This document shows positions 33,601 to 41,817 of a DNA stretch of 64,000 bases, one piece after another. Positions within the stretch are counted from its first letter, which is position 1, and each line of letters begins with the position of its first letter. Position numbers and translations under genes: made by a program. The notes beneath the pieces were generated by a model that did no database searches, was not told the origin of the DNA, and saw nothing but the letters and a program-made list of their open reading frames with translations. The DNA is taken from assembly GCA_043825615.1 (NCBI GenBank), contig JBDRRS010000014.1:62001-126000 (forward strand). The letters are read 5' to 3'. Source of the stretch: JBDRMV01 sp043825615 (GTDB lineage: Bacteria > CG03).

Positions 33601-33974
33601 ACGAGAAAATTTTAGTCATTGATGATGAAGAAGTAATAAGAAGTTGTGTTCAGAAGATTTTAACTAAGTACGGTTATCTGGTAAAAGCCACCGGGGATTG
33701 CCGTGCCGCGCTTGATGTTATGGACAGAGAGGATTTTGATGTTGTTCTTGTTGACCTTAAAATGCCGGAAATAAACGGGATGGAGATAGCGATGAAAATT
33801 AAAGAGAAGAGTCCCAGGGCGGGTATAATTATTATCACCGGCTATATGTCTTATGAGATTGAGAAAGAAATAGCGGAATTAGGTATTGAAAATTATTTAG
33901 TTAAACCGTTCGGGATGGCTGAATTGGCGGAAACAGTTAAGAAATGTCTGAAAAAACAGGGAGGTTTGAAATGA
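33597..33974 (+). CDS. Single-domain response regulator (receiver only)
   Basis: 125 residues. Receiver residues: VIDDEEV acidic pair, phospho-acceptor Asp in VVLVDLKMPEING (about 53), Thr/Ser in IIITGY, and Lys in NYLVKPF. It has no DNA-binding domain, so output must be through another protein. The ATG overlaps the kinase's stop codon; partner of the kinase. Confidence 0.9.
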   Translation: MNEKILVIDDEEVIRSCVQKILTKYGYLVKATGDCRAALDVMDREDFDVVLVDLKMPEINGMEIAMKIKEKSPRAGIIIITGYMSYEIEKEIAELGIENYLVKPFGMAELAETVKKCLKKQGGLK

Positions 33975-35068
33975 GCGTTAAAGTGAGAATTCCAACGCCG
34001 CTGCAGAAATTGACCGGAAATAAGCCTGATGTGGAATGTGATGGAAAGGATATAAGAGATTTGGTGGAGAATCTGGAAAAGAATTATCCGGGAATCAAAG
34101 CAAGACTTTGCGATGAGAGCGGTAATTTACGGAGGTTTATCAATTTCTTTGTCAATGACAAGGACATCAGGTTTTTGCAGGGCGGTAAAACCGGATTAAA
34201 AGATGGGGATGAGGTTTCCATAATCCCGGCTATTGCCGGCGGTAATGGATTCAGTGAGGAGCAGATTGAAAGATACAGCCGTCAGATAATCCTGCCGGAA
34301 GTCGGCGGTACAGGGCAGAAAAAATTACTTAAAGCAAAAGTTTTAATTATCGGCTGCGGCGGTCTGGGCTCGCCCTGCGCGTATTATTTAGCAGGGGCGG
34401 GGGTAGGTAAAATCGGATTGGCGGATTCGGACACTGTTGAGCTGAACAATCTTCAACGTCAGATTGTCCATTTCATGAAAGATATAGGGCATAAAAAGGC
34501 GGAATCGGCCAGGGAAAAACTGGAATCCATTAATTCTGATGTGGAAGTTAAAACTTACCCGGTAAGGCTTACTTCAAAAAATATAACGGATATAATCAGG
34601 GAGTATGACTTTGTGGTCGACGGGAGTGATAATTTTCCCACCCGTTATCTGGTAAATGATGCCTGCGTGATGTTAAATAAACCTTTTTCGCATGCGGGGA
34701 TATTGAGATTTGACGGCCAGGCGACCACCATTATTCCGCGGTCTGGTCCCTGCTATCGCTGTATTTTTCCGGAACCGCCCCCGCCCGGGATGGTTCCCTC
34801 ATGCCAGGAAGCGGGAATATTAGGGGCGGTAGCCGGTGTCCTCGGCGTGATTCAGGCGGCGGAAGCATTAAAATATATTCTGGGTAAAGGCGAACTTCTG
34901 ACCGGGAAACTTCTTGTCTTTAACGCCCTGAAAATGGATTTCAGAAAACTGGATATTCAAAGAAATACGGATTGTCCGGTTTGCGGCGATAAGCCCGCAA
35001 TAACAGAGTTGATTGACTACGAGCAATTCTGCGCCTTATCGGGCAGAGGAGGTGAAACAAATGCCTAA
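33971..35068 (+). CDS. MoaD-like sulfur carrier fused to a ThiF/MoeB-type E1 activating enzyme
   Basis: 365 residues from the ATG at 33971 (GGAGG site). Residues 1-92 form a MoaD/CysO-like ubiquitin fold: VKVRIPTPLQKLTGNKP, FINFFVNDKDIRFLQGG, and SIIPAIAGG, where a free carrier would end in Gly-Gly. Then a complete ThiF/MoeB-type domain: RYSRQIILPEVGGTGQKKL, nucleotide motif IIGCGGLGS, arginine finger ELNNLQRQIVH, and zinc cysteines CYRC and CPVCG. It would adenylate carrier C-termini, but here carrier and enzyme share a chain. It is the only E1 in the window, so may also serve the free carriers and the ThiS-CysK fusion. Confidence 0.88.
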   Translation: MSVKVRIPTPLQKLTGNKPDVECDGKDIRDLVENLEKNYPGIKARLCDESGNLRRFINFFVNDKDIRFLQGGKTGLKDGDEVSIIPAIAGGNGFSEEQIERYSRQIILPEVGGTGQKKLLKAKVLIIGCGGLGSPCAYYLAGAGVGKIGLADSDTVELNNLQRQIVHFMKDIGHKKAESAREKLESINSDVEVKTYPVRLTSKNITDIIREYDFVVDGSDNFPTRYLVNDACVMLNKPFSHAGILRFDGQATTIIPRSGPCYRCIFPEPPPPGMVPSCQEAGILGAVAGVLGVIQAAEALKYILGKGELLTGKLLVFNALKMDFRKLDIQRNTDCPVCGDKPAITELIDYEQFCALSGRGGETNA

Positions 35069-35315
35069 AAAAAACTTGGTAAAAAAAATGGTGAAATTAG
35101 TTTTCCCGCAAAATCTTATTAAAGAACCGGTGACATTCAGGATGGCAAAGAAGTATGATGTAATTCCTAATATCCGCCGGGCAAGAGTTACCGAAACAGT
35201 GGGAGAACTGGTTCTTGAGCTGGACGGGGAAGAAAAAAATGTGGAGAAGGGGATTAAATATTTAGTTAAGGCAGGGGTGGATGTAAAGCCAATCGCAGGC
35301 GACATTTTGTATTGA
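35061..35315 (+). CDS. Stand-alone NIL-domain protein
   Basis: 84 residues from the ATG at 35061 (AGAGGAGG site); it overlaps the preceding gene by 8 nt. KLVFPQNLIKEPVTFRMAKK, then ITETVGELVLELDG-type strands, resemble the ACT-like NIL domain of the protein at 19253-19660, but without ferredoxin motifs. NIL domains in MetN and in the homocysteine system bind sulfur amino acids or act as interaction domains. Its role here may be regulation of a neighbour by methionine or homocysteine (inference). Confidence 0.75.
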   Translation: MPKKNLVKKMVKLVFPQNLIKEPVTFRMAKKYDVIPNIRRARVTETVGELVLELDGEEKNVEKGIKYLVKAGVDVKPIAGDILY

Positions 35316-35364
35316 ACACGGGCGCCTGCCAAAGATATGCGTTGCGGGCAAGGTCTCTAACGGG

Positions 35365-36354
35365 ATGAAAGCAGTATCTTTACTTTCCGGAGGATTGGAT
35401 AGTAGTTTAGCGATAGAAATTATATCTAATCTGGGAATAGAAGTTGTTGCCGTCAACTTTGTTACGCCGTTTTGTCTCTGCGACGGAAAAAGAGGCTGCA
35501 GGAAGAAATCAGCGCTGATTTCAGAAAGGCTGAATATTGATTTAAAGATATTCAATATTGCGGAGGAATATCTGGAAGCCGTTAAAAAACCGCGGTATGG
35601 TTACGGCAAAAATTTAAACCCGTGCATAGACTGCCGGATTCTGATGTTAAGAAAAGCCAAGGAAATTATGAATGAGATAGGCGCAAGTTTTGTTATAACG
35701 GGAGAGGTTCTCGGACAGAGGCCTATGAGCCAGAATAGAAAAGCGATGGAAATTATTGAAAAAGCGAGCGGGCTGGAAGGTCTTATTGTTCGCCCGCTTT
35801 GCGCAAAATTATTGCCCGCAAGTATTCCGGAGCGGGAGGGCTGGATAAACAGGGACAACCTTCTTAATATTGCCGGACGGTCAAGAAAGAAACAATTTGA
35901 ACTGGTTAAAAAATTTAATATTTCGGACTACGCATGCCCTGCCGGCGGCTGTTTATTAACGGACCCGGGTTTTAGTTTAAGAATAAAAGACCTGCTGGAA
36001 TCCGATATGCTTGACGTGGATAATATCAATCTAATCAAAAATGGGAGATATTTCAAGATTGACAGTTCGTTTAAACTGATAGTGGGAAGAAATCAGCAGG
36101 AAAATGAAAGACTTATGAACTGTGTCCGTGAAGGGGATTTAATTTTAGAACCCGAGGCAAAAGGTCCGGTTGCAGTAGGCCGCGGAGAAATAAAAGAGAA
36201 ATATTCAGAAGTATCCCTAAAAATTGCGGCTCATTATTGTAAAAGCGATAACCGCCGGACGGAGATAAATTTTAGAGTTTTTCCACAGGATAAAAAGCGC
36301 ATAACTGTTACGGAACATTTGAGTGAGCGGGAATTATTAGATTACAGGATATAA
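35365..36354 (+). CDS. PP-loop ATPase related to tRNA thiolation enzymes (ThiI/MnmA-like)
   Basis: 329 residues. PP-loop motif SLLSGGLDSSLA (about 6-17), catalytic-type cysteine in NPCIDCR, HxxGEVLGQRPMSQN and a C-x-GGC segment (YACPAGGCLLTD) place it in the MnmA/ThiI-like group of tRNA-sulfur transferases. The C-terminal part (about 220-329) resembles the NFACT-R/DUF814-linked region seen in such proteins. Likely role: activating a tRNA or a small metabolite for thiolation, with sulfur from local carriers. It follows a 49-bp gap that contains a short direct-repeat-like word (GCGGGCAAGG). Confidence 0.75.
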   Translation: MKAVSLLSGGLDSSLAIEIISNLGIEVVAVNFVTPFCLCDGKRGCRKKSALISERLNIDLKIFNIAEEYLEAVKKPRYGYGKNLNPCIDCRILMLRKAKEIMNEIGASFVITGEVLGQRPMSQNRKAMEIIEKASGLEGLIVRPLCAKLLPASIPEREGWINRDNLLNIAGRSRKKQFELVKKFNISDYACPAGGCLLTDPGFSLRIKDLLESDMLDVDNINLIKNGRYFKIDSSFKLIVGRNQQENERLMNCVREGDLILEPEAKGPVAVGRGEIKEKYSEVSLKIAAHYCKSDNRRTEINFRVFPQDKKRITVTEHLSERELLDYRI

Positions 36355-36355
36355 A

Positions 36356-36592
36356 ATGATTGAGATAAATGTCCGGATTTATGGAGCGCTGAAGTGTCAT
36401 TTAGGTTCTGATTTTAAATTAACGCTGAATGAAAGAATAACGATAGAAAATCTTTTAGAAAGCGAATTGAAGTATAAAGCCGGGGATTTGCGTTACCTTG
36501 TTTTCGTAATAGACTCAAAAATTGTTAATGGGAAATATTTGCTCGGGGATAAAGACAAATTGGAAATTCTTCTCCCCGTCGCCGGAGGGTAA
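36356..36592 (+). CDS. MoaD-like sulfur-carrier protein
   Basis: 78 residues. The ubiquitin-like pattern INVRIYGALKCHLGSDFKL, then VIDSKIVNGKYLLGDKDKLEILLPVAGG, ends in the Gly-Gly that is adenylated by an E1. It starts 1 nt after the stop of the PP-loop gene, so the two are probably co-translated and may work together. Confidence 0.85.
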   Translation: MIEINVRIYGALKCHLGSDFKLTLNERITIENLLESELKYKAGDLRYLVFVIDSKIVNGKYLLGDKDKLEILLPVAGG

Positions 36593-36623
36593 TTGCGGCT
36601 CCCCGCAAAAAGGGATAGTGTAT

Positions 36624-37529
36624 ATGGGTATGCTGGCAGAAAAAATATCAAAACTTAAAAAAGAAAGGAATGCGGTTATCCTGGTTCATAATTACCAGCC
36701 GCCTGAAATACAGGATATTGCCGACTATCTTGGCGATTCCCTGGACCTGAGCCAAAAAGCAGCCGGGACAGATGCTGAAGTAATTGTTTTTTGCGGTGTG
36801 CATTTTATGGCGGAAACCGCCTCTATTCTCTGCCCGGATAAAACTGTCTTGATGCCGGCTCCCGCAGCAGGGTGTCCGATGGCGGATATGGCTGATGCCG
36901 GGAGACTCCGTGAATTAAAGAAGAAGCATCCCGGCGCTGCAGTAGTCTCTTATGTAAATACAACTGCTGAAGTCAAAGCGGAGAGCGATATTTGCTGTAC
37001 TTCCGCTAATGCCGTAAAGATTGTTCAATCTTTGAATAGTAATCAAGAAATAATTTTTGTTCCTGACAAGTATCTCGGGCAATATGTAATGAACCGGACC
37101 GGCAGAAAGATGATATTATGGGACGGATATTGCCCTGTTCATGTGAAAATATTGGCGGAAGATATCATTAAACAGAAAGAGAAATACCCTGAAGCTGAAG
37201 TGCTGGCGCATCCGGAATGCACACATGAAGTAATTAATCTGGCTGACAAAGTCCTCTCAACAAGCGGTATGCGCAGATATGCAAAAGAATCAAAGGCAGG
37301 CAAAATAATTATCGGCACAGAGACAGGTTTGATTTACCGGTTACAGAAAGAAAATCCTGAAAAAGAATTTTATCCGGCATCGGCTCTGGCCGTATGTCCG
37401 AATATGAAGTTGAACAGTTTAGAAAAAGTTTTGTGGACGCTTGAAGACATGAAAGAAGAGGTAAGGGTCCCGGATGGCGTCCGGATGAGGGCAATCCGGT
37501 CTGTAAACAGGATGTTGGAATTAAGTTAA
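36624..37529 (+). CDS. nadA: Quinolinate synthase
   Basis: 301 residues from the ATG at 36624; the frame is open upstream but overlaps the MoaD-like gene. Conserved segments: LVHNYQPPEIQDIADYLGDSL, FCGVHFMAETA, PGAAGCPMADM, TTAEVKAESDICCTSANA, HPECTHEV, GTETGLIYRL, CPNMKLNSLE. The three cysteines of the 4Fe-4S cluster are in CPMAD, HPEC and CPNM. Part of NAD biosynthesis; nadB and nadC are not in the window. Placement among Fe-S and sulfur genes is understandable as it needs an Fe-S cluster. Confidence 0.9.
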   Translation: MGMLAEKISKLKKERNAVILVHNYQPPEIQDIADYLGDSLDLSQKAAGTDAEVIVFCGVHFMAETASILCPDKTVLMPAPAAGCPMADMADAGRLRELKKKHPGAAVVSYVNTTAEVKAESDICCTSANAVKIVQSLNSNQEIIFVPDKYLGQYVMNRTGRKMILWDGYCPVHVKILAEDIIKQKEKYPEAEVLAHPECTHEVINLADKVLSTSGMRRYAKESKAGKIIIGTETGLIYRLQKENPEKEFYPASALAVCPNMKLNSLEKVLWTLEDMKEEVRVPDGVRMRAIRSVNRMLELS

Positions 37530-37549
37530 GTAAAGGAAAAGAAGTTATA

Positions 37550-37747
37550 ATGAATATAATCTATAACGGGAAGAAAAAGAAGATAACCAGCAGGACAGTC
37601 AAGGGATTATTTGAGGAATTAAATATAAATTCTACAGGGAGAATCATTGCCGTGAACGGGAAAGTCGTACCCTGGACTGAATACGGCAAGTTCTTATTGA
37701 AAGAATGCGATACAGTAGAGATCAGGAGCGCTATCAGCGGAGGATAG
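37550..37747 (+). CDS. ThiS-like sulfur-carrier protein
   Basis: 65 residues, ending SAISGG with the C-terminal Gly-Gly. The fold is a short ubiquitin-like strand pattern (IIYNGKKKKITSRTV, IIAVNGKVVPWTEYG, CDTVEIRSAISGG), the size of ThiS. A full thiazole gene set (thiG, thiH) is not in the window, so it may serve a different acceptor. Confidence 0.85.
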   Translation: MNIIYNGKKKKITSRTVKGLFEELNINSTGRIIAVNGKVVPWTEYGKFLLKECDTVEIRSAISGG

Positions 37748-37764
37748 CTGGAGGAGAAATAAAT

Positions 37765-38145
37765 ATGCAGTATAGTGAAAAAGTAATGGAACATTTTCGT
37801 AATCCGAGAAATGTGGGAGCGATAAAAAACCCGGACGGGGTCGGCCACGTCGGTAATCCTGTCTGCGGGGACATAATGGAGTTATACATAAAAGTTGAAA
37901 ATAACATAATTGTTGACGCCAAATTCAAAACATTCGGCTGCGGCGCCGCCATTGCCACCAGTTCAATGGTTACCGAGTTAGTGAAGGGAAAGAGCGTAGA
38001 TGAAGCATTGGCAATATCCAACAAAGCAGTTGCCGAAGCGTTGGGCGGATTGCCGCCGATAAAAATGCATTGCTCCGTATTAGCGGAGGAGGCGCTGAAA
38101 TCGGCTATTGACGATTATCTTAAGAAACATAAAAGAGATAAATGA
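37765..38145 (+). CDS. iscU: Fe-S cluster scaffold protein IscU/NifU N-terminal type
   Basis: 126 residues from the ATG at 37765 (GGAGGAG site). Scaffold cysteines: GNPVCGDIMELYIK, FKTFGCGAAIATSS, KMHCSVLAEEAL. It assembles Fe-S clusters from sulfur supplied by a cysteine desulfurase. No such desulfurase gene is present in the window, although iscU, mnmA and ThiS-like genes usually depend on one. It overlaps mnmA by 4 nt. Confidence 0.92.
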   Translation: MQYSEKVMEHFRNPRNVGAIKNPDGVGHVGNPVCGDIMELYIKVENNIIVDAKFKTFGCGAAIATSSMVTELVKGKSVDEALAISNKAVAEALGGLPPIKMHCSVLAEEALKSAIDDYLKKHKRDK

Positions 38146-39197
38146 AGAAACGGGTGGCAGTGGCAATGAGCGGCGGCGTGGATTCTTCAACTGCCGCATA
38201 TCTCCTGGCGAAACAGGGATATGAAGTTATCGGGCTCAGTATGAAATTACCCCATACGGGGGAAATTTCCGAGGCAGGCTGCTGCGGTGTCAGCGGAATA
38301 GACGATGCAAGAAAAGTTGCTCAGCAAATAGGGATTCCCTTTTATGCACTGAATTACGAAAAAGAATTTGAAAGCAAAGTTATAGATTATTTCTGCAGGG
38401 AATATGTTTGCGGCCGCACGCCTAATCCCTGCATTATCTGCAATCAGACGGTAAAATTAGGAAGTCTCCTGAACAAAGCCGGAAGTTTTGGAGCGGATTA
38501 TATTGCCACAGGGCATTATGCCCGCCTTGAGCATAATGGAAAGAGGCATCTTTTAAAAAAAGGAAAAGATAAAAATAAAGACCAGTCATATTTTCTTTTT
38601 TCGTTATCTCAAAAACAACTGAAGCATATACGTTTTCCTTTGGGGGATTATACAAAAGAGGAAGTGCGTAAACTGGCAAAGAAATTCGGCTTAAAAGTTC
38701 ATGATAAACCTGCGAGCCAGGAAATCTGTTTTATAAACGGAGATTACCGCGAATTCCTTAAAACACGAATTAACGCGAATTGTTTTCGGGCCGGGCCGAT
38801 TGTGGATACCACAGGCAAAGTTCTGGGAGAACATAAAGGAATTGCTTTTTATACAATCGGTCAGAGAAAAGGAATCGGCGCGCACAAAAAACCTCTTTAT
38901 GTCGTTGAAATAGACAGAGAAAATAATAAGGTAATTGTAGGCGGGGATGAAAAGCTGTTTAAAAGTGAACTGGAAGCGTCCTTCGTAAACTGGAGTTCCA
39001 TGGACGAGCCGCCGTCCCCGTTTAAAATAAAGGCGCGTATAAGATACAGGCATAAAGAGCAGGACGCTCTTGTGACGCCGCGCGGCAGCGGCAGGGTTAA
39101 AGTAATATTTGACAAAGCCCAGAGGGCAGTTACACCCGGACAGGCGGTTGTTTTTTACGACGGGGATCTCGTGGCCGGCGGCGGCTGGATATGTTGA
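38142..39197 (+). CDS. mnmA: tRNA-specific 2-thiouridylase MnmA
   Basis: 351 residues. PP-loop MSGGVDSSTAAYLL, catalytic cysteines NPCIICNQ (about 101) and SQEICF (about 192), and the downstream GQRKGIG and DGxPxYVV-type regions. It makes the s2U34 modification of tRNA. Translationally coupled to iscU by ATGA overlap. Confidence 0.94.
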   Translation: MKKRVAVAMSGGVDSSTAAYLLAKQGYEVIGLSMKLPHTGEISEAGCCGVSGIDDARKVAQQIGIPFYALNYEKEFESKVIDYFCREYVCGRTPNPCIICNQTVKLGSLLNKAGSFGADYIATGHYARLEHNGKRHLLKKGKDKNKDQSYFLFSLSQKQLKHIRFPLGDYTKEEVRKLAKKFGLKVHDKPASQEICFINGDYREFLKTRINANCFRAGPIVDTTGKVLGEHKGIAFYTIGQRKGIGAHKKPLYVVEIDRENNKVIVGGDEKLFKSELEASFVNWSSMDEPPSPFKIKARIRYRHKEQDALVTPRGSGRVKVIFDKAQRAVTPGQAVVFYDGDLVAGGGWIC

Positions 39198-40039
39198 ATT
39201 CAAGGGAATTGAGTATTGTTCAACTCAAGTCAGGCGAGAGGAATATAAAAAAAGATTTGATTATAAAAGAAAATCCTTTTACAATACTGGTTAATGGTCA
39301 GGAAATCGTCACTCTTTTATGCAGCCCTTATAAGCTGGAATATTTAGCAGCAGGCTTTCTGCTATCGGAAGGTTTGATTAGAGACAGCACTCTGATAAAA
39401 AATGTAATTCTTGGTAAAAATGGGCATTATGCTGATATTGAATTGGATAAAGACTTTCAGGTCACACAGGATTTTTTCCAAAAGAGAATAATCAGTTCAG
39501 GTTGCGGGAGAGGTTCTTCATTTAATAATCCTGAGGATTGTAAACCGCTGAATTCAAATATTCGGATTACTCATAAGCAGGTTGCTGATTTGATGAAAAG
39601 ATTTCAGGAAAAGTCCGCATTATTTAAAAAGACAGGGGGTGTTCATTCGGCAGCGCTCTGCAATCAGAACAAAATAGAAATCTTTGCCGAAGATATAGGG
39701 CGCCATAATGCCATTGATAAAATATTCGGCGAATGTTTCTTTAAGAAAATCGATACGCGGGAAAAAATTATCTTAACCACAGGCAGAGTATCTTCCGAGA
39801 TTTTGATTAAGATAGCAAAAAGAGCAATCCCTATTCTTATTTCCCGTTCGGCGCCGACAGATTTGGCAGTGGGCTTAGCTGAAGGGATGAATGTAACATT
39901 GGTTGGCTTTGCCAGAGGCAAAAGGATGAATATCTATAGTCACGATGTCAGGATAATTCAAGAAGAAAAGAATGGGGAGTGCGTAGCCTCCCCGATAGGG
40001 GACGGTTCTAATACTTTGAAGAAAAATGTCATATTGTAA
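39191..40039 (+). CDS. fdhD: FdhD, sulfurtransferase for formate dehydrogenase
   Basis: 282 residues. LEYLAAGFLLSEGLI, the conserved SGCGRG cysteine motif (single cysteine in this copy, not CxxC), GGVHSAALC, EDIGRHNAIDKI and LTTGRVSSEILIKIA are diagnostic. FdhD passes sulfur to the molybdenum or tungsten cofactor of formate dehydrogenases; none is in the window. The last residues (SPIGDGSNTLKKN) come from a repeat shared with the start of the next gene. Confidence 0.88.
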   Translation: MLNSRELSIVQLKSGERNIKKDLIIKENPFTILVNGQEIVTLLCSPYKLEYLAAGFLLSEGLIRDSTLIKNVILGKNGHYADIELDKDFQVTQDFFQKRIISSGCGRGSSFNNPEDCKPLNSNIRITHKQVADLMKRFQEKSALFKKTGGVHSAALCNQNKIEIFAEDIGRHNAIDKIFGECFFKKIDTREKIILTTGRVSSEILIKIAKRAIPILISRSAPTDLAVGLAEGMNVTLVGFARGKRMNIYSHDVRIIQEEKNGECVASPIGDGSNTLKKNVIL

Positions 40040-40053
40040 AGCACCGTCCCCGC
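39998..40053. repeat. Inverted-repeat element at the fdhD/TonB-receptor junction
   Basis: AGGGGACGGT (about 39998-40007) and its inverse ACCGTCCCC (40044-40052) flank the overlap of fdhD and the receptor gene. The same GGAACCGTCCCT-type word appears at 59527-59539, before the right-hand giant gene. It looks like a dispersed REP/MITE-type sequence. Confidence 0.5.
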
Positions 40054-41810
40054 TTATTCTTTGTTATATCTTTTTTGCATCTTTGGGAAATGCTCAGGTT
40101 GAAACCATTGTCGTTACGGGCACGAGAATTCCGTCAAGTTTTTCTCAGGCCACAAGAAATGTAACTGTCATTGGAAGAGAAGAGATCGAAAAATCTCCGG
40201 CACGTTCCATTCCGGAACTTCTTAACCTTGCTCCCGGTGTGGATATTCAGGAGCGGGGAACTTACGGGGTGCAGGCGGATGTGTCGATAAGAGGTTCAAC
40301 GTTTCAGCAGACCCTTGTCCTTATTGACGGAGTCAGATTAAACGATTCCCAGACGGGGCACCACAATATGGACATTCCCGTATCTATGGAAGATATAGAA
40401 AGGATTGAGATTCTGCACGGTCCGGGCTCTTCGGTTTATGGTTCGGATGCCTTCGGCGGAGTGGTAAATATTATTACCAGAAAGCCGGAAGCGGGTGGCT
40501 TTGACATCGGAGTTTCCGTCGGCGGTGATAATACCCGGGCGGGTCTGCTGAACTGCAGCGGGAAACGGGGGAATTTCGGACAGACCTTTTCGGCGGGAAA
40601 GAAAACGTCCGATGGTTTTCAGCAGAATACCGATTTTAATATTTGTAATTTCACGGGGAAATCTTCTTTTAAACTGCCGCGGGCTGATTTTAATCTGCTG
40701 CTCGGAATTACAGATAAGGACTTCGGCGCAAGCAATTTTTACGGCACTGTAATTGATAAAGAAAGGGAAAAGACAACGGCAAAATTTGCCGCTCTGAATG
40801 CGCAGTTCTCTCTCACTGATAAGGTCTCTCTTGAACCGAAGATATATTTCCGCAGGCATGATGACAGGTTCGGCTATGAGTACGTAGGAACCTTTTACCA
40901 GAATAATCACACGACAGATCAGAGAGGCATTGATATCCAGTTTTTGATTAAACTGCCGCATAAAAGCAGCCTTGTTTCAGGAGGAGAATACGAGACGGAT
41001 AAAATTGAATCAAGCAATATGGGAACTCACTCCCGGAGGAGAATCGCTCCTTATTTTGAATACAGAACCGCTTTTTTTAATAAACTGTCGCTTGATTTTG
41101 GCTTCCGTGCGGATCATCATTCTTCATGGGATTGGCAGTTGTCACCGGCAGCAGGGATGGGATGGCAAATTGATAAAAACTGGAAACTTCGCTCGTCCGC
41201 AGGCAGGGCGTTTCGCTATCCGTCATTTACGGATCTTTACTATGAAAGCCCTGCGAATAAAGGGGATTCTTCTCTTAAACCTGAAAAAGTTCTTTCTTTT
41301 GAAATGGGAGCGGATTATTTTATTGACAATCTTTCCTTAGGAATGACCGTTTTCAGAAGAAGAGAGAGTAATATTATTGACTGGGGAAAAGAGAAAGAAA
41401 GCGACCTGAAATATCTGGCAAAAAATATTGGCATAACGGTTAATGGCGTAGAACTTACTTCCAAAATAAAAATCGCTCCCGTGACGCTGTCTATAGGATA
41501 TGTGTTTATCAAACTGAGTTCGCAAAAGGATTATATTTCAAAATACGCCCTGCGCCAGCCCAAACATCAGTTTACTTCCGGGATTGAGTTTCCTCTTATC
41601 GCGGGGGTTTTTGGAAATGTACAGTCTGTTTATAAAAAAAGGCCTGATGAAAAAGGATATTTTCTGCTTTCGTCGGGCATTTCAAAAAAATACGGTAAAC
41701 TTGAATTTTTTCTTAAAGGCGCAAATCTCTTAAATGTTTCCTATCAGGAAATTAAAGACGCTCCTTCTCCCCCGAGATGGTTCGGCGGCGGAATAAATCT
41801 AAAGATATGA
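40026..41810 (+). CDS. TonB-dependent outer-membrane receptor (BtuB-like)
   Basis: 594 residues. A hydrophobic start (LILCYIFFASLGNAQ) is a plausible signal peptide, followed by the TonB-box-like VETIVVTGTRI and a plug domain (SIPELLNLAPGVDIQERG, QTLVLIDGVRLND, IERIEILHGPGSSVYGSDAFGGVVNI) and a barrel ending WFGGGINLKI. It is close to BtuB-type receptors, but there is no riboswitch here; a metal chelate or corrinoid could be the substrate. It begins inside the end of fdhD and is 7 nt from the sigma-fusion gene. Confidence 0.82.
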   Translation: MSYCKAPSPLILCYIFFASLGNAQVETIVVTGTRIPSSFSQATRNVTVIGREEIEKSPARSIPELLNLAPGVDIQERGTYGVQADVSIRGSTFQQTLVLIDGVRLNDSQTGHHNMDIPVSMEDIERIEILHGPGSSVYGSDAFGGVVNIITRKPEAGGFDIGVSVGGDNTRAGLLNCSGKRGNFGQTFSAGKKTSDGFQQNTDFNICNFTGKSSFKLPRADFNLLLGITDKDFGASNFYGTVIDKEREKTTAKFAALNAQFSLTDKVSLEPKIYFRRHDDRFGYEYVGTFYQNNHTTDQRGIDIQFLIKLPHKSSLVSGGEYETDKIESSNMGTHSRRRIAPYFEYRTAFFNKLSLDFGFRADHHSSWDWQLSPAAGMGWQIDKNWKLRSSAGRAFRYPSFTDLYYESPANKGDSSLKPEKVLSFEMGADYFIDNLSLGMTVFRRRESNIIDWGKEKESDLKYLAKNIGITVNGVELTSKIKIAPVTLSIGYVFIKLSSQKDYISKYALRQPKHQFTSGIEFPLIAGVFGNVQSVYKKRPDEKGYFLLSSGISKKYGKLEFFLKGANLLNVSYQEIKDAPSPPRWFGGGINLKI

Positions 41811-41817
41811 TAAACCT

